DNA from: Colwellia sp.
GTDB taxonomy: Bacteria; Pseudomonadota; Gammaproteobacteria; Enterobacterales; Alteromonadaceae
Direction: 5' to 3'
Assembly (NCBI RefSeq): GCF_013214175.1
Contig: NZ_JABSPA010000003.1
Location: 434,001-498,000, forward strand
Length of the DNA: 64,000 bases
Part shown: positions 56,126-64,000 of the stretch, one piece after another
How the letters are laid out: each line of letters opens with the position of its first letter
How positions within the stretch are numbered: the first letter of the stretch is position 1
Position numbers and translations under genes: made by a program
The notes under the pieces: model-generated
What the model saw: the letters and a program-made list of their open reading frames with translations, nothing else
The model's database searches: none
Told to the model about the DNA's origin: nothing

Positions 56126-56287
56126 TTAAATTATGTCAATAAAATTATGCAAGCAAGCTTCAATTTTGGCTGTTGAATTTTCCTTATTCAGTAAGCGTTC
56201 TGTGAGATTTTCTACAAGTGATTTAGTTTGGTCAGGATTTTCAAAAATGAACTGTTCAATTTTTACTGTCGCAGTTGCCTGAGTTAA
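56126..56287 (-). pseudogene. Startless open frame after the oxidase gene
   Basis: Just downstream of the oxidase stop, on the same strand, a frame of ~50 codons without a start codon reads TVKIEQFIFENPDQTKSLVE, then a helical Leu/Lys/Glu-rich end, and stops at 56126. It may be the tail of a disrupted gene. No family is recognised. Confidence 0.35.
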
Positions 56288-56289
56288 TG

Positions 56290-57585
56290 CTAGTTAAAGC
56301 GACTAATACAAAAAGGACTAACGTCAATTTCTGTCTTTTTCTTCGTGACTAATTGACCAATTAGTTTGCCGGTAATAGCTCCTTGGGTTAGACCTAAGTG
56401 CTGATGGCCAAGAGCAAAAAATATTTTATCGTGATTTGGCGCTTGGCAAATAACAGGTAAAGAGTCAGGTAATGACGGGCGACAACCCATCCAAGCTTCT
56501 TGCTCAGATTTTTGTTCTGTTCCCTGTTCAGGAAGCGTCTTTAGAATAAAAGCGGCATTAGCTTTTAACATTTCTGCGCGCTTATAGTTGGGTCGTGCTT
56601 TAAGACCAGCATACTCCACTGTGCCCGCAAGTCTTAAGGTGTTAGCCATTGGGGTAATGATAAAGCGACGTTCAGCAGAAGCTACAGGGCGAGATAATAG
56701 GGCAGACTCTTGTTCATTTATAGGTAAACTCAAGCTATAACCGCGTTCGGCTTCAATAGGCAGGTGATAATCTAAGCCTTTTAGTAACTCTTTTGACCAA
56801 GCACCACAAGCAACAACACAATGATCAAAAGTTAAGTTTTCTTGCTCGGTTTTAACCGTAACACAGGTATCACTCTGAGCTAGTTGTGTGACTGCGCTTT
56901 GTTGGAAAGTCATGCCTTTATTTTTGGCAAATTCGCTAAGAGCAACACTCAATGCTAGCGGGTCAATAGTGTGGGCTACATCGGTAAAGAATAACGAGTA
57001 ATTAATATTGTCGTGTAAGTTTGGCTCAAGCTTAATCGTTTCTGCTCTATCTAATAGTTTTACCGCCACACCTTCATTTTTATAATGCTGATACATGGTA
57101 TCTACTTTATTGTAATTGGTTGTCTCAAAAACTAGCAATGAACCTTGCAATGTCATGAGGTGCTCCATATTTTCCTCTTTTAATAGCGCACTATAGTGAC
57201 CGATGGCATCTTTATTTAATGCTTTTATCGCCACTGTGTTTTTGTCGCGCAAACTTGGTCGCATGTTATTAAAAAACTGCATGAACCAAGGAATGGCTTT
57301 AATAAAGTGTTTGGCAGATAAAGACACAGGACCAAGCGGGTCAAGTAAGAGCTTAGGCATTTGCCATAATAATGAAGACTCGGCGAGTGGAAACACTTGT
57401 TCTGTAGCAAAATGTCCGGCATTAGCCTTAGAGCATCCCAAACCTATACCTTCTTTATCAAGTAAAGTGACTTGATAGCCCAAACTTTGCAATTCAAGGG
57501 CACAGTTTATACCAATAATTCCGGCGCCAATTACCGCAACTGTTTGTTGTTTATTATCCTGTTGTTTGTTTGTTACTGTGTTCAT
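56290..57585 (-). CDS. FAD-dependent D-hydroxyproline oxidase/dehydrogenase (DadA-like)
   Basis: A 431-residue flavoprotein of the DAO/DadA family. The N-terminal dinucleotide motif is GAGIIGINCALEL (residues ~20-32), followed by the family's LLDKEGIGLGCSKANAGHF. A second conserved region lies near GYSLSLPI (~290), and GHQHLGLTQGAITGKLI near the C-terminus closes the FAD site. Context assigns it cis-4-hydroxy-D-proline, made by the epimerase coded divergently, giving 1-pyrroline-4-hydroxy-2-carboxylate. A shared operator lies in the divergent promoter. A decayed 3' copy exists at 53967-54148. Generic D-amino acid dehydrogenase is the alternative. Confidence 0.87.
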   Translation of the reverse strand: MNTVTNKQQDNKQQTVAVIGAGIIGINCALELQSLGYQVTLLDKEGIGLGCSKANAGHFATEQVFPLAESSLLWQMPKLLLDPLGPVSLSAKHFIKAIPWFMQFFNNMRPSLRDKNTVAIKALNKDAIGHYSALLKEENMEHLMTLQGSLLVFETTNYNKVDTMYQHYKNEGVAVKLLDRAETIKLEPNLHDNINYSLFFTDVAHTIDPLALSVALSEFAKNKGMTFQQSAVTQLAQSDTCVTVKTEQENLTFDHCVVACGAWSKELLKGLDYHLPIEAERGYSLSLPINEQESALLSRPVASAERRFIITPMANTLRLAGTVEYAGLKARPNYKRAEMLKANAAFILKTLPEQGTEQKSEQEAWMGCRPSLPDSLPVICQAPNHDKIFFALGHQHLGLTQGAITGKLIGQLVTKKKTEIDVSPFCISRFN

Positions 57586-57690
57586 TAATTTACACCTTGG
57601 GATGGATATAGATCTAAGTTATTGTTGTTAATATGTATTACTGGCAAGTAAAAAGTATAACTAAATTATACTTGCCATTACTTAAGGATT

Positions 57691-57703
57691 GTATACAATA
57701 TAC
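57691..57703. promoter_or_regulatory. GntR-like operator in the divergent oxidase/epimerase promoter
   Basis: GTATACAATATAC, inside ATTGTATACAATATACC, is identical to the site before the DHDPS-family gene. It lies in the 305-base gap 57586-57890, about 105 bases from the oxidase start and 190 from the epimerase start, so one regulator could control both arms. Confidence 0.78.
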
Positions 57704-57890
57704 CTAATCTAAACTAGTAATAGTTTTAACAAAATCAATTGTGGTACTAAACGGAATTGACGTCGAATATAACATCAACAGATAAATCGGCATTACTGAT
57801 AGCTTATTTTTGATAAACGGGGAAGCATAGGAGGAAAACCCTTATGCTTCCCTTAGTCGGTTAAAAAAAGGAATTATTATTGGGGATATT

Positions 57891-58904
57891 ATGGTTAAGG
57901 GCACATTTTTTTGTATCGACGCACATACATGCGGTAATCCGGTTCGGTTAGTAACCAGCGGCCACCCTAACTTAGTGGGTAAAACCATGAGTGAAAAACG
58001 CTTAGATTTTCTCGAGCGTTTTGATTGGATCCGTCAAGGTTTGATGTTTGAACCGCGCGGTCACGATATGATGTCAGGTGCATTTTTGTATCCACCTTGT
58101 AGTGACAATGCCGATGCAGCCATTTTATTTATTGAAACCTCAGGCTGCCTTCCAATGTGTGGCCATGGCACTATTGGTACTATTACCGCAGGTTTAGAAA
58201 ACGGTCTTATCACCCCGAAAACTCCAGGTAAACTCATTGTTGATGTTCCTGCCGGTCAAATTTTTATTGAGTATCAAGAAAAGAATGGCAAGGTTGCTAA
58301 CGTTAAAATATTTAATGTTGCCTCTTACTTAGCACATCGCGATATCACCTTAGATATACCCGGTTTAGGGCAGTTAACGGTTGATATTTCTTATGGCGGC
58401 AACTTTTATGTCATCGTTGAACCGCAAGAAAACTTTCCTGGTATAGATAAGTGGACTGCTGCAGAGATATTGCTGTGGAGTCCAATTGTACGTGAAATAG
58501 CAAGCAAGTCGCTTGACTGCGTTCACCCAGAAGATGCTAGCGTTAATGGCGTCAGTCACGTTTTGTGGACAGGAATACCGCAAACCCAAGGCTCTGATGC
58601 GGCTAATGCGGTTTTTTATGGTGATAAAGCCATAGACAGATCGCCATGCGGTACCGGTACAAGCGCGAGAATGGCGCAGTTATTTGCCAAAGGTGAACTA
58701 GCTGTTGGCGATACCTTTGTACATGAGAGCTATATTGGTAGCCAATTTACCGGCAAGATTGAAGGCGTAGTTGAGATCAATGCTTCAGGTAAGACTATCA
58801 CTGCTATTATGCCGAGCATTCAAGGTTGGGCAAAAGTATTTGGTAAAAACTGTATTACCATTGATGACGACGATCCTTATGCCTTTGGTTTTAGCGTTAA
58901 GTAG
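57891..58904 (+). CDS. 4-hydroxyproline 2-epimerase (proline racemase family)
   Basis: A 337-residue cofactor-independent racemase-family enzyme. Both catalytic cysteines are present: Cys90 in PMCGHGTIG and Cys253 in DRSPCGTGTSA, the Cys/Cys pair of epimerases and racemases. Early motifs IDAHTCGNPVRLV and FEPRGHDMM are typical. In this cluster it would convert trans-4-hydroxy-L-proline to cis-4-hydroxy-D-proline, the first step. Proline racemase cannot be excluded by sequence alone. It is divergent from the oxidase, with an operator between. Confidence 0.9.
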   Translation: MVKGTFFCIDAHTCGNPVRLVTSGHPNLVGKTMSEKRLDFLERFDWIRQGLMFEPRGHDMMSGAFLYPPCSDNADAAILFIETSGCLPMCGHGTIGTITAGLENGLITPKTPGKLIVDVPAGQIFIEYQEKNGKVANVKIFNVASYLAHRDITLDIPGLGQLTVDISYGGNFYVIVEPQENFPGIDKWTAAEILLWSPIVREIASKSLDCVHPEDASVNGVSHVLWTGIPQTQGSDAANAVFYGDKAIDRSPCGTGTSARMAQLFAKGELAVGDTFVHESYIGSQFTGKIEGVVEINASGKTITAIMPSIQGWAKVFGKNCITIDDDDPYAFGFSVK

Positions 58905-59040
58905 CGTAAATAAGACAGAAATAACAAAGCATAAGATAAATATACCTCTTATTTTATCCCTTGTTTAAATACATATTATATCCAGTGCCTTTATTCTATA
59001 AAGGCACTTAGCAATACATGCAACATAAGTGAGTAATAAG

Positions 59041-60573
59041 ATGACGATAACAGGACAGAATTTAATTGCCGGCGAATGGTCAGGCGATACTAAAGGTGGT
59101 TTTAAAGCATTTAATGCCCAAACACACCTTGCTATTGATATTGAGTTTGCTGATGCAACTGAGCTTGAAGTAAATACTGCCATTGTACGTGCAAATGAAG
59201 CATTCACTTCTTATAGCCAATTAAGTGCGGCAAAGCGTGCTACATTCTTACGTGCAATTGGTGCTGAAATTCTTGCTTTAGGTGATGAACTTGTTGAAAC
59301 CGCTTGTGGTGAAACAGGTCTACCGGCCATGCGTATTCAAGGCGAGCGCGGTAGAACGATTGGTCAACTTGGACTTTTTGCTGACTTATTAGAGTCAGGC
59401 GAATACCAAGGTGTTATTGAGCAAGCGAATGCTGACCGTCAACCACTTCCAAAACCAGATACTCGTTTAGGTTATTTACCTTTAGGTGTGGTTGGTGTTT
59501 TTGCTGCAAGTAATTTTCCATTAGCTTTCTCTACTGCTGGTGGCGACACTGCTTCAGCTTTAGCTGCAGGTTGTCCTGTAGTTATGAAAGCACACGCAGC
59601 TCATCCTGCCACTGCTGAATTAGTAGCACGTGCTATCTTAAAAGCGATTGAAAGCTGTAATTTAGACCGCGGTGTATTTTCGCTTATTCAAGGTAAAAAC
59701 TACGCTATCGCTACACAAATAGTTACTCATCCATCAGTTAAAGCGGTTGGTTTTACTGGCTCTGAGCGTGTAGGTATGATTTTACAAGCGCAAATTCACC
59801 AACGAGCTGAACCGATTCCATTTTATGGTGAGCTTGGTAGTATTAACCCACAATTTATTATGCCTAATAAAGTTGACCAAGACGGCGCTGAAATAGCACA
59901 AGGCTTAGTTGCTTCATTAATGATGGGCCAAGGACAGTTTTGTACCAGCCCTGGCGTTTGGGTTGTGGTAGGCAGTGAAGATAGTGCCAACTATCAAACG
60001 TTTATTACTTCGGCAAGCGAAGCATTAGCACAGCAAGCTGCTGGTGTTATGTTAACTCCAGCAATGTGTGCTAGCTACAATAACGCGGTTGCAGAGCGAA
60101 AAGCACTTAGCGGTGTCAGCTTATTAGCAACGGGTAAAACAGGTAATGAACAAGAATGTTCAGCCTCTTTATTTGCTACCGACCTAGCAACATTTGCTAA
60201 AACGCCATTACTACAAGAAGAAGTATTTGGATTCAGTGCTTTAGTTGTTCGTTGTGATGATCAAGCACAAATGATGGAGTTTGTTAGCCTTCTTAAAGGT
60301 AATTTAACCGCCAGTATTCATGGTTTAGAGAGTGACTTAACTGCGTCAAAAGAGTTAAGCCTTAACCTTGCCCATAAAGTAGGTCGCTTGATTTATAATC
60401 AAATGCCTACTGGTGTTGAAGTATGTGCTTCAATGAACCACGGTGGTCCATTCCCAGCATCAACTAATATCAGAACAACGTCGGTGGGCAGTGCAGCCAT
60501 AACCCGCTTTAGACGACCTATCTGTTATCAAAATATGCCGGCAGAGTTGTTACCGACCTTGTTAAAAGATTAG
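59041..60573 (+). CDS. Aldehyde dehydrogenase, probable 2-oxoglutarate semialdehyde dehydrogenase
   Basis: A 510-residue NAD(P)-dependent aldehyde dehydrogenase. ATG at 59041 has AAGTGAG 7 bases upstream; a GTG at 59029 would add four residues. The catalytic Cys lies in GQGQFCTSPG near residue 300, the general base Glu in YGELGSINP near 262, and the cofactor region is FTGSERVG. It matches the 2,5-dioxovalerate dehydrogenase branch, which ends with a ~20-residue PENMP-like tail (RRPICYQNMPAELLP). It would oxidise the last intermediate to 2-oxoglutarate and so feed the TCA cycle. Confidence 0.9.
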   Translation: MTITGQNLIAGEWSGDTKGGFKAFNAQTHLAIDIEFADATELEVNTAIVRANEAFTSYSQLSAAKRATFLRAIGAEILALGDELVETACGETGLPAMRIQGERGRTIGQLGLFADLLESGEYQGVIEQANADRQPLPKPDTRLGYLPLGVVGVFAASNFPLAFSTAGGDTASALAAGCPVVMKAHAAHPATAELVARAILKAIESCNLDRGVFSLIQGKNYAIATQIVTHPSVKAVGFTGSERVGMILQAQIHQRAEPIPFYGELGSINPQFIMPNKVDQDGAEIAQGLVASLMMGQGQFCTSPGVWVVVGSEDSANYQTFITSASEALAQQAAGVMLTPAMCASYNNAVAERKALSGVSLLATGKTGNEQECSASLFATDLATFAKTPLLQEEVFGFSALVVRCDDQAQMMEFVSLLKGNLTASIHGLESDLTASKELSLNLAHKVGRLIYNQMPTGVEVCASMNHGGPFPASTNIRTTSVGSAAITRFRRPICYQNMPAELLPTLLKD

Positions 60574-60576
60574 TTT

Positions 60577-60612
60577 AAAGCCAAGTGCATATTGTGTACT
60601 TGGCTTTTTTTT
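60577..60612 (+). terminator. Terminator between aldehyde dehydrogenase and transporter genes
   Basis: AAAGCCAAGT and ACTTGGCTTT pair over 10 bp, followed by seven more T, directly after the stop. The POT gene therefore probably has its own promoter within 60613-60758. Confidence 0.87.
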
Positions 60613-60758
60613 TACTTTTAACTTTATCTTTAAATATTACTTAACATTTACTTTCAACACTAATTCTGTTGATTTATGCAATGTTCAGCGTTGTACAAAT
60701 AAACAAGACTAATGGTGTTAATGATCAACAACCCAGAATAAAAAAATCAATAATAAAA

Positions 60759-62657
60759 ATGGTGGATAAGACAGTGAGCCTAACTAAACGAAGTCCTTTT
60801 CAGCAAGCCTTTTATGTAGCCAATACCATGGAGATCTTTGAACGACTTGCTTGGTATGGCATGTACACATTACTTGCTAGTTATATTATGACGCCTACCA
60901 CGCAAGGCGGTTTAGGTTTAGGTAATACCGAACGTGGTTTAATTATGGGTGTGGTGCCTTTCTTCCTTTATCTTTTTCCTGTAGTTTCTGGTGCACTAGC
61001 CGATCGCTTTGGTTATCGGAAAATGTTTTTGCTGTCTTTTACCCTGATGGCGCCAAGTTATTACTTTTTAGGTTATGCCAAAGATTTAGCCAGCTTTATG
61101 AGCATATTTATGTTGATAGCACTGGGAGCTGGGATATTCAAGCCGGTAGTAACCGCAACCATTAGCCGTACCACAGATGATACTAACCGAGGCTTAGGCT
61201 TTGGTATTTTCTATATGATGGTTAATATTGGTGGTTTTTTAGGGCCAGTAATCGCGCCTATTATTCAAAAGAATTATGGTTGGCAATGGGTATTCATCTT
61301 TGCTTGTATTTGGATCTCGGTAAACTTTATTCCGGCGTTATTTTTCTATAAAGAACCTGAACGTCATGGTAAAAATAAAACACTCACGCAAGTATTCCAA
61401 GAAATGCAGCAAGTACTGGGTAATTTTCGTCTGGCCTTATTAGTTGTTCCCTTGTTAGTCTTGTTAGTGGCTTTTTATGCGGGTTTTATTGGTGCGCAGA
61501 GTACATTGGTAAGTCTGGCCGTTTTGGTGGTAAGCGCGGTTGTTTGGGATGTTTTGGTTACTAAGTTCTCAGATAAAGACAGCCTTGATAACGATTCGCT
61601 CACATCAGGCCAAGAACCACAAGCTCAGTTAGTACCAACAACCTTACCCTGGTATCTACAAAAAATGCGCATAGGTAATAAACCATTTATGATTTATTTG
61701 CTTATTTTGACAGGCTTTTGGACTGTCTATATGCAAATTTTTGTCACCCTACCTGTTTATATTCGCGACTTTGTTGATACCTCAGATTTGGTTTCACTAC
61801 TACATAGCGTTAGCCCTTGGTTACACGATATTTTAACCACAGTTAACCTTGATACTTTATCGGGTGAAATTACCCGCTTAGCTATCAACTTTAAAGACGT
61901 CGATATTGGCCAAACGCCAGCGGCTTTACAAGAAGTAGTACGCACACTATCGTCACTGGATGTCCGCATACCTGAAGATGAAATCATTCATAGTTTTGCT
62001 CAATTTGATCAACTAAATCAGCTAACAGACTCAAGTGCACAGACTCTGAGTAAAGAGGTTGCTCAGCAGTGGTCGACGCAATATCGTCAAATGAACCCGG
62101 CAACTATTTTGAGTATTGATTTCTTAATGATCATTATTTTTCAAATTAGTATCAGTCGCTTTATTGATAAGTTTAAAGCCTTGCCTGCTTTGATTGTCGG
62201 CACCGCTATTTTATCGCTGTCTATGTTGATGCAAGGATTTGCTCACGGCATGATTTTGGGTGGTTTGTTAGTAAGTTGCGCTGTAGTGGTTTTTGCTGTT
62301 GGTGAGATGATTTCAGCGCCAAAAAGCCAAGAGTATGTGGCAAGTTTTGCCCCCAAAGATAAAGCCGCTATGTTTATGGGGTACTACTTTGTTTCAATGG
62401 CATTAGGTAACTTATTTGCCGGTTTACTATCTGGTTGGCTATATGGTTATTTTGCTACCCAGTTATCACGTCCTGAATTGATGTGGGCCATTATTGCCTG
62501 CTTAGGTTTTGTCACTTGTATTGGCTTTTATTTATTCAATAAGCACTTTATCAAAGATATTAAAAAGCAGCAGTTAGCACAAAAAGAGCAGTCAGCAGAA
62601 CTCTCAACTGAATTATCAACTGAAAAATCAGCAAAGCCTTCAGCAACGGTAGCATAA
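60759..62657 (+). CDS. POT/PTR2-family proton-coupled oligopeptide transporter
   Basis: A ~632-residue major-facilitator transporter with 12-14 helices. The proton-coupling motif EIFERLAWYG (the ExxER signature) lies near residue 20, with GALADRFGYRKMF and FYMMVNIGGFLGP later. A large hydrophilic insert (~residues 330-450, with short helices) separates the two halves. The Met at 60759 is preferred, but an ATG at 60681 would add 26 residues. Import of di- and tripeptides containing hydroxyproline, as from collagen, fits the cluster. The final ~35 residues are low-complexity Ser/Glu/Thr/Ala. Confidence 0.88.
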   Translation: MVDKTVSLTKRSPFQQAFYVANTMEIFERLAWYGMYTLLASYIMTPTTQGGLGLGNTERGLIMGVVPFFLYLFPVVSGALADRFGYRKMFLLSFTLMAPSYYFLGYAKDLASFMSIFMLIALGAGIFKPVVTATISRTTDDTNRGLGFGIFYMMVNIGGFLGPVIAPIIQKNYGWQWVFIFACIWISVNFIPALFFYKEPERHGKNKTLTQVFQEMQQVLGNFRLALLVVPLLVLLVAFYAGFIGAQSTLVSLAVLVVSAVVWDVLVTKFSDKDSLDNDSLTSGQEPQAQLVPTTLPWYLQKMRIGNKPFMIYLLILTGFWTVYMQIFVTLPVYIRDFVDTSDLVSLLHSVSPWLHDILTTVNLDTLSGEITRLAINFKDVDIGQTPAALQEVVRTLSSLDVRIPEDEIIHSFAQFDQLNQLTDSSAQTLSKEVAQQWSTQYRQMNPATILSIDFLMIIIFQISISRFIDKFKALPALIVGTAILSLSMLMQGFAHGMILGGLLVSCAVVVFAVGEMISAPKSQEYVASFAPKDKAAMFMGYYFVSMALGNLFAGLLSGWLYGYFATQLSRPELMWAIIACLGFVTCIGFYLFNKHFIKDIKKQQLAQKEQSAELSTELSTEKSAKPSATVA

Positions 62658-62784
62658 GTAATTAACTATAAGAGGCTGTTTATTGCTACAGAGCAACAGC
62701 CTAAGCCTAAAGAAAAGTAGGATTAGTAATTAGTAATTAGTAAATGAAAGAGAAAGTAATGAGTAATATCTATGAGTCATACCT

Positions 62785-63864
62785 ATGAGTAAGAATATAG
62801 CGCAAGCCGCTGAAAAATTTGAGCAGTGGCAACCTAATAACAGCCAAGAAATTTTTTTAACTATTAATACCCTTGAGTGTCATACCGGCGGTGAGCCATT
62901 ACGCATCATCACTAGCGGTTTTCCTGCCCTTAAAGGCGAGACTATCCTAGCGAAAAGAGATTACTGTAGACAAAATTATGATGATCTTCGTCGAGCATTA
63001 ATGTTTGAACCACGTGGTCATGCAGATATGTACGGCGCTATTATTACCGATGCTGAGCGAGACGATAGTCACTTTGGCGCAATCTTTATTCATAATGAAG
63101 GTTATAGCACCATGTGTGGTCATGCGGTAATTGCCTTAACAAAAACTGCGGTAGAGTCAGGTGTGGTTGCCAGAACCGGTGATGTGACTAAGGTTGTTAT
63201 TGATGTCCCTTGTGGTCAAATACATGCCTTGGCCTACAGCCATAACGATGTGGTGAAACAAGTTAGCTTTCAATGTGTACCGTCCTTTGTTTATGCCAAA
63301 GAGCAAAAAATTCAAGTTGAGGGTATAGGCCTTGTCCAGTTTGACATTGCCTACGGCGGCGCTTTTTATGCTTATGTACAGGCATCACCTCTCGGCTTAT
63401 CACTTATGCCTGAGCAACAAGAAAAGCTTATTGATTATGGCCGTAAAATTAAACAAGCCATTATAGAGTCGACAGCCCCAGAGCTGAGTATTACTCACCC
63501 AACAACCCCAGAATTAAGCTTTTTATATGGGGTGATTTTTATTGATGACTCGCCTAACCAAGGGGTGCACTCTCGCAATGTTTGTATCTTTGCTGATGGC
63601 GAATTGGACCGAAGCCCTACCGGTAGTGGTGTCAGTGGTCGCATTGCCTTACATCATGCAAAAGGGCAGGTTGCATTAAATGAAGCGATTACCATTGAAA
63701 GTATTTTAGCTAGCCCCTTTAGTGTGCAAGCCATTGAGGCACTCTCTTTTGCTGGCTTTGATGCCGTGATCCCCGAAGTGACTGGCGATGCCTATGTTTG
63801 TGGCAAAGGTCAGTGGCTTATTAACAGTGAAGACCCATTGAGATATGGCTTTTTATTGAGATAA
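62785..63864 (+). CDS. trans-3-hydroxy-L-proline dehydratase-like protein (proline racemase family)
   Basis: A 359-residue member of the racemase family with a changed active site: Cys111 in STMCGHAVIA, but Thr279 in DRSPTGSGVSG where racemases have the second Cys. The Cys/Thr pair is the one known in human L3HYPDH and bacterial trans-3-hydroxy-L-proline dehydratases. It would dehydrate trans-3-hydroxy-L-proline to pyrroline-2-carboxylate. It follows the POT gene by 127 bases and precedes a further gene at 63936, so the operon continues past the window. Confidence 0.85.
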   Translation: MSKNIAQAAEKFEQWQPNNSQEIFLTINTLECHTGGEPLRIITSGFPALKGETILAKRDYCRQNYDDLRRALMFEPRGHADMYGAIITDAERDDSHFGAIFIHNEGYSTMCGHAVIALTKTAVESGVVARTGDVTKVVIDVPCGQIHALAYSHNDVVKQVSFQCVPSFVYAKEQKIQVEGIGLVQFDIAYGGAFYAYVQASPLGLSLMPEQQEKLIDYGRKIKQAIIESTAPELSITHPTTPELSFLYGVIFIDDSPNQGVHSRNVCIFADGELDRSPTGSGVSGRIALHHAKGQVALNEAITIESILASPFSVQAIEALSFAGFDAVIPEVTGDAYVCGKGQWLINSEDPLRYGFLLR

Positions 63865-63935
63865 TCGAAAGTTAACAAGCGATTTTTTAACGTAGCATAA
63901 ATAGTAAAATTCAAGTCGAATTTTTGAGGAGTATT

Positions 63936-64000
63936 ATGAACTTAGCAACATTACGAGATAAAGTACTGAACAAGCCTTACAGTGCCATGCTGATCTTTAG
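63936..64000 (+). CDS. Start of a further gene, cut by the window end
   Basis: ATG at 63936 has TGAGGAG 5 bases upstream. The first 21 residues (MNLATLRDKVLNKPYSAMLI and F) are visible, too few to name a family. Position directly behind the trans-3-hydroxyproline dehydratase-like gene suggests the next step or a transporter of the same operon, for example a pyrroline-2-carboxylate reductase, but the sequence neither supports nor refutes this. Confidence 0.6.
   Translation, partial: MNLATLRDKVLNKPYSAMLIF

Noticed and set aside
1-64000. tRNA, rRNA, riboswitch or prophage genes
   Set aside because: I scanned for tRNA-like cloverleafs, rRNA-like stretches and phage genes by eye and saw none; a covariance-model search would be needed to exclude small RNAs.

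Overview
The window is about 38-40% GC, with AT-rich intergenic DNA, TTA-dominated leucine codons and marine gammaproteobacterial families (DUF3083, DUF3545, DUF2956, DUF3019, DUF3718, DUF2750, orphan prepilins, MipA/OmpV, M13 and S9 peptidases). It most resembles a Colwellia-like Alteromonadales chromosome; this is inferred from gene content, not from a database search. I see no rRNA, tRNA, CRISPR array, prophage or intact transposase.

Layout. 0.2-6 kb: an exported S9 peptidase, a probable GlyGly-CTERM protein, and a PepSY protein beside a PhoP/PhoQ-like two-component pair. 6-7.3 kb: a truncated haemoglobin translationally coupled to a PAS-GGDEF diguanylate cyclase. 7.5-15.2 kb: DUF3300, PEP-mutase-like, DUF2339, internally duplicated DUF3083 and DUF4442 proteins. 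15.6-18 kb: a TetR regulator with matching operators in front of a stand-alone MlaC-like protein and a membrane protein. 18.3-21.5 kb: a DUF6795 lipoprotein, an unexported class 3 lipase, an unlisted 57-residue two-helix protein and an AraC-HDOD fusion; the first two look like an effector/immunity pair. 21.6-37 kb: PEP-CTERM protein, a DsbA-family gene with an in-frame stop, DUF5916, a serine hydrolase, YHYH lipoprotein, GIY-YIG protein, orphan pilin, a betaine-type binding protein, a CDGSH-glutamate synthase fusion, RhlE helicase, MscS and small DUF proteins. 37-42.7 kb: a CHASE3-PAS-GGDEF cyclase, then MipA-like, DUF3019 and an RstAB-like two-component system. 43-53.8 kb: an S9 peptidase, chemoreceptor, M13 peptidase, SDR, PAP2 and DUF2956.

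54-64 kb is the most coherent system: a nearly complete hydroxyproline catabolic cluster. It holds a 4-hydroxyproline epimerase (Cys/Cys), an FAD D-hydroxyproline oxidase, a DHDPS-family deaminase, an aldehyde dehydrogenase for 2-oxoglutarate semialdehyde, a POT peptide transporter and a second racemase-family protein with a Cys/Thr active site, as in trans-3-hydroxy-L-proline dehydratase. The same 13-base GntR-like palindrome lies in front of both divergent arms. The DHDPS-like gene has foreign-looking codon use. It sits between two same-orientation copies of a foldback element, next to an IS66-like remnant and a decayed second copy of the oxidase 3' end, so this pathway step appears to have been delivered by mobile DNA.

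Two families of small non-autonomous elements are scattered through the window: one with ends ATACCA...TGGTAT (10.1, 16.3 and a partial copy at 49.0 kb, plus a related 36.5 kb element) and one with ends TATACCCG...CGGGTATA (54.1 and 55.8 kb, with a fossil at 51.6 kb).
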